NCBI GenBank assembly: GCA_030654205.1 | Contig: JAURXW010000525.1 | Location: 1 to 7,640, forward strand | Source of the DNA: Bacteriovorax sp. | GTDB taxonomy: Bacteria > Bdellovibrionota > Bacteriovoracia > Bacteriovoracales > Bacteriovoracaceae | Reading direction: 5' to 3' | DNA: 7,640 bases | In this document: piece after piece, positions 5,368 through 7,640 of the stretch | Position numbering within the stretch: position 1 is the first letter of the stretch | How the letters are laid out: every line of letters begins with the position of its first letter | Notes under the pieces: model-generated | Database searches by the model: none | What the model was told of the DNA's origin: nothing | Seen by the model: only the letters and a program-made list of their open reading frames with translations | Program-made: the position numbers and the translations under genes

Positions 5368-6132
5368 ATGCTCGTTCGAATTATTGGTGGACACGGTGGA
5401 GTTTCTCCAGGCTTTAAGGCAACATCGTATCTAATAGATGGAAAACTTTTAATTGATGCGGGTTCAGTTGCTTCTGGTATTCAAATTGAAGAGCAAGCCA
5501 ATATTGATCATATTCTAATTTCACATGCTCATCTTGATCATATTTCTGATCTGGCCTTTTTAGCAGATAATTGTTTTGGAATGAAAGGTAAGCCGTTCGA
5601 GATTTATGCGAATGCTCCAATAAAAGATGCAATTAAAAAACATTTATTAAACGATATTATTTGGCCTGATTTTAGTTTATTGCCATCCAAAGAAAATCCA
5701 ACTTTACGCTTTCATGATATTAAACCAGAAACATGGATTGAATTAGGTGATTATCGAATTCTGCCGATACCAGTAAATCATCAAGTTGGTGCACTCGGAT
5801 TTATTGTTGAAAGAAAAAATTCTACGGTGGTTTTCACACAAGACACTGGGCCTACTAGCAAAATTTGGGAATATGCCAATGAACTTAAAAATTTAAAGGC
5901 CATTTTTTCGGAAGTTAGTTTCCCAAATGCACTTTCAAAAGTCGCAACCGATAGCCAACATCACACGCCAGCTTCGATGAAAGAAGAAATAAAAAAAATG
6001 CCAAAAAATGTTCCAATTTTTCTAGGACACTTAAAACCTAATTTTCAGCACCAACTCTTTGCAGAGATTAAAGAAATTGGTGATGAAAGAATTACTATTT
6101 TAGGTTCGAGTGATACGAGTTATGTTTTTTAA
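5368..6132 (+). CDS. Metallo-beta-lactamase-fold hydrolase, class II cyclic-nucleotide phosphodiesterase-like
   Basis: This is a 254-residue metallo-hydrolase with a complete metal-binding set: SHAHLDHISDLAFL (52-65) supplies His53, His55, Asp57 and His58; PVNH gives His138; QDTG gives Asp159; GHLKP gives His221. HxHLDHxxDL resembles the class II 3',5'-cyclic-nucleotide phosphodiesterase signature (yeast PDE1, bacterial CpdP), so hydrolysis of cAMP or cGMP is the best guess. Other members of the superfamily, including RNase Z-like enzymes, cannot be excluded. No signal peptide is visible, so it is probably cytoplasmic. AGGA (5357-5360) sits seven bases before the ATG. It converges with the next gene, with six bases between the stops. 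Confidence 0.8.
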   Translation: MLVRIIGGHGGVSPGFKATSYLIDGKLLIDAGSVASGIQIEEQANIDHILISHAHLDHISDLAFLADNCFGMKGKPFEIYANAPIKDAIKKHLLNDIIWPDFSLLPSKENPTLRFHDIKPETWIELGDYRILPIPVNHQVGALGFIVERKNSTVVFTQDTGPTSKIWEYANELKNLKAIFSEVSFPNALSKVATDSQHHTPASMKEEIKKMPKNVPIFLGHLKPNFQHQLFAEIKEIGDERITILGSSDTSYVF

Positions 6133-6138
6133 ATTTAT

Positions 6139-7640
6139 TTAATTCATTCCGCGTAAAGCTCCTTGCTGTTCAGTTGGAACTTGAGTCGGAACGAAGCGAG
6201 CTGGGAGCGGAGTATTTTTTAGAGGAATCTCGTGTTTTGTGTCTGGAGCATCATCGTCTTCTTCTGGTTTAGCTGATAATTGGGCCAGGCATTTTTTCTT
6301 TTGACTTGGACTTAGATCAGCTCCATCTGGATCAAAAACACATTTTTCATCTTTGGGCTTGGTAATACAAATCTTTTTAGTTTCATCGAATTTTAAAGGT
6401 GGCTCTTTTTTTGAGCAAGTATCAGCGGTTTCTACAACTTCGGCAGGGATACATAATTTTTTAGTTTCATCAAATTTTAAAGGTGGCTCTTTTTTGGAAC
6501 AGCTATCAGCAGTTTCTGCTAATTTGGTTTCTATCCCTGAAGCTGAACACAGAAATAATTTGTCTGCTTCATCAGTCAAAATATAACATGCATGCAATTC
6601 CTCGTACCATTTGATTTGGCCGTTATTCGTTTTTCTTTCTTCACAGGCCTCTCTGTCTTTACATGTCGTAGAAGGAGTTGAAATAGAAGTCTCCACTGCT
6701 GGTATTGATGGACTAGCTGGGGGAATAGTTGGAGGTGAAGGGATTATTGGTGGTGCTTGTTCTGGAGGAGCACTCGTTAATAATACCTTTTTGCAACTAT
6801 TATCTATTTGATCTGAACCATCGACAGTAAAAGAAGCAATTTTAATTCCCTTGGGAAGTTTATTTTTTGGAGAAACAGTAAAGCCTGAATTATCGGTTTT
6901 GAAATCTAAATATTCAAAACAGCGTTTGCTTTTTAATTGTTTAGAATCGCTTGTGGTACAAGAAAATTTATTAAAATCTACTTTCTTATTTGCTCCAGTT
7001 GTGAAAGGCGGGTTTTGAATTGAGATACTATTGTCTGCAGAATTGAATTTGCAACTTGTTGTAGTCGATCCTGCAAATTGTTTTTGAATCCAACCAAGGT
7101 TTGTGCGCCCATAATTGTGATTTTTTTCAATATATTGATTGGCATTAATAAAATGAAGAATCGAAGCAATTTGATTAAATTGAGCATCTGGCACTGATAA
7201 TGAATCAATAAAATATTTGTAATTACAAGTTTGGACTGGCTCTCCTAAAAAGTTTGGATTGGCCCTCAAGTAAGTTCTACATCCATTATTATTAATTAAT
7301 TCTTTCATTTTATTTATTGAATCAGTTACTCTAGAATTGATGGCTTCTTTTGATTCAACGTTAACTATTGTTTCAGGATCAGCAGATATTTCGCGAAGGG
7401 CATTAATCATTTTATTAAGAGGTTCTTTATTTAATTGCTCAAGATAAGGAGTTCTCGTTTTGTTGGTTAATTTTTTTGAATTATACTTATTTAATGTAAA
7501 AACTCTGTCTTGAGAATGAACAAGCAGTTTACTTAATAAATAATTATCTTCTTTGCTTAATGTTACGCCAGCAATTGTTTGGTCTTGAAGTTGGGAAAGT
7601 ATTTTGTCAATATTTTGATTGAGAATATTCTTGTCGTCAC
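6139..7640 (-). CDS. Cysteine-rich, proline-rich repeat protein, 5' end beyond the window
   Basis: I do not recognise this protein. The frame is open from the stop at 6139 to the right edge, so at least 499 residues are encoded and the N-terminus is missing. The in-frame ATG at 7408-7410 has no ribosome binding site and 76 more open codons lie upstream, so it is probably internal. In order it has a polar, Asn- and Lys-rich region; a stretch with six cysteines (6793-7281); a proline-rich linker (6697-6771); a Cys-rich repeat region including two near-identical 28-residue units (6349-6516); and an acidic segment near the C-terminus. There are 16 cysteines in all, an even number, suggesting disulfides and an extracytoplasmic location. 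It may be a secreted or surface protein; no enzyme motif is seen. Confidence 0.8.
   Translation of the reverse strand, partial: DDKNILNQNIDKILSQLQDQTIAGVTLSKEDNYLLSKLLVHSQDRVFTLNKYNSKKLTNKTRTPYLEQLNKEPLNKMINALREISADPETIVNVESKEAINSRVTDSINKMKELINNNGCRTYLRANPNFLGEPVQTCNYKYFIDSLSVPDAQFNQIASILHFINANQYIEKNHNYGRTNLGWIQKQFAGSTTTSCKFNSADNSISIQNPPFTTGANKKVDFNKFSCTTSDSKQLKSKRCFEYLDFKTDNSGFTVSPKNKLPKGIKIASFTVDGSDQIDNSCKKVLLTSAPPEQAPPIIPSPPTIPPASPSIPAVETSISTPSTTCKDREACEERKTNNGQIKWYEELHACYILTDEADKLFLCSASGIETKLAETADSCSKKEPPLKFDETKKLCIPAEVVETADTCSKKEPPLKFDETKKICITKPKDEKCVFDPDGADLSPSQKKKCLAQLSAKPEEDDDAPDTKHEIPLKNTPLPARFVPTQVPTEQQGALRGMN
6349..6516 (-). repeat. Two tandem 84-base in-frame units in the Cys-rich protein
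   Basis: Two adjacent 28-codon units each encode ETAD(S/T)CSKKEPP, then LKFDETKK(L/I)CI and a variable five-residue linker. The best-conserved 60 bases of the units (6374-6433 and 6458-6517) differ at six positions by eye. A degenerate relative with the pattern KWYEELHACYI lies just before them in the protein (6583-6615), so the duplication extends an older Cys-containing repeat. Confidence 0.85.

Noticed and set aside
5414..5632. Minus-strand open frame opposite the metal-binding region of the phosphodiesterase-like gene
   Set aside because: The plus strand carries the full conserved motif set, so this is a shadow.
6349..6516. CRISPR-like direct repeat
   Set aside because: Only two adjacent 84-base units exist, they are in frame within a gene, and there are no spacers.
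6353..6811. Plus-strand open frames with repeated stretches opposite the Cys-rich gene
   Set aside because: Their repetition is only the antisense of the 84-base duplication and proline linker; the long minus-strand frame explains the region.
6978..7208. Second minus-strand open frame inside the Cys-rich gene
   Set aside because: Out of frame with the 499-residue open frame and without a recognisable domain.

Overview
The window is clearly AT-rich and gene-dense, with no gene-free stretch longer than about 110 bases. It opens with the 3' part of a 5S rRNA gene, the tail of an rRNA operon. This is followed by a compact block for ribosome biogenesis and tRNA/rRNA modification in the order rimM, trmD, a TM1570-type SPOUT methyltransferase, rplS, rnhB and a yraN-like gene. 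That order, with a separate TM1570-type gene between trmD and rplS, is familiar from deltaproteobacteria and their relatives. Together with low GC, short gaps and uncharacterised exported proteins, it suggests a Bdellovibrionota-type bacterium, perhaps Bacteriovorax-like. The taxonomic call is inference and only moderately sure.

Layout. Bases 1-118 hold the 5S rRNA end and a strong terminator. Bases 137-2452 hold rimM, trmD and the SPOUT gene, linked by 4-base start/stop overlaps, then rplS behind a structured leader and ended by a second strong terminator. Bases 2468-3965 hold rnhB, a short yraN-like gene that overlaps it, and a small exported glycine-rich protein. A STAS-domain gene (3962-4348, minus) converges on that protein and overlaps its stop codon; a hairpin inside the end of the plus-strand gene can serve as its terminator. 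The STAS gene and rsmI (4452-5288, plus) diverge from one 103-base gap whose extended -10 elements face each other and form a palindrome. Next comes a class II cyclic-nucleotide phosphodiesterase-like metallo-beta-lactamase-fold gene (5368-6132, plus). It converges, with six bases between stops, on a large minus-strand gene for a cysteine-rich, proline-rich, repeat-bearing protein that runs off the right edge.

Function. The left half makes and modifies the translation machinery: RimM for 30S maturation, TrmD for m1G37 of tRNA, L19 for the 50S subunit, RsmI for 16S C1402. Its position directly behind an rRNA operon may couple the two. The right half carries probable signalling genes (STAS antagonist, cyclic-nucleotide phosphodiesterase) and an unrecognised, probably extracytoplasmic protein.

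I found no mobile element, CRISPR array, tRNA or defence system. Most of the window is ordinary housekeeping sequence. The most notable points are the face-to-face divergent promoters, the terminator inside a coding end, the rplS leader, the 84-base in-frame duplication, and two genes that start 15-18 bases after strong terminators.
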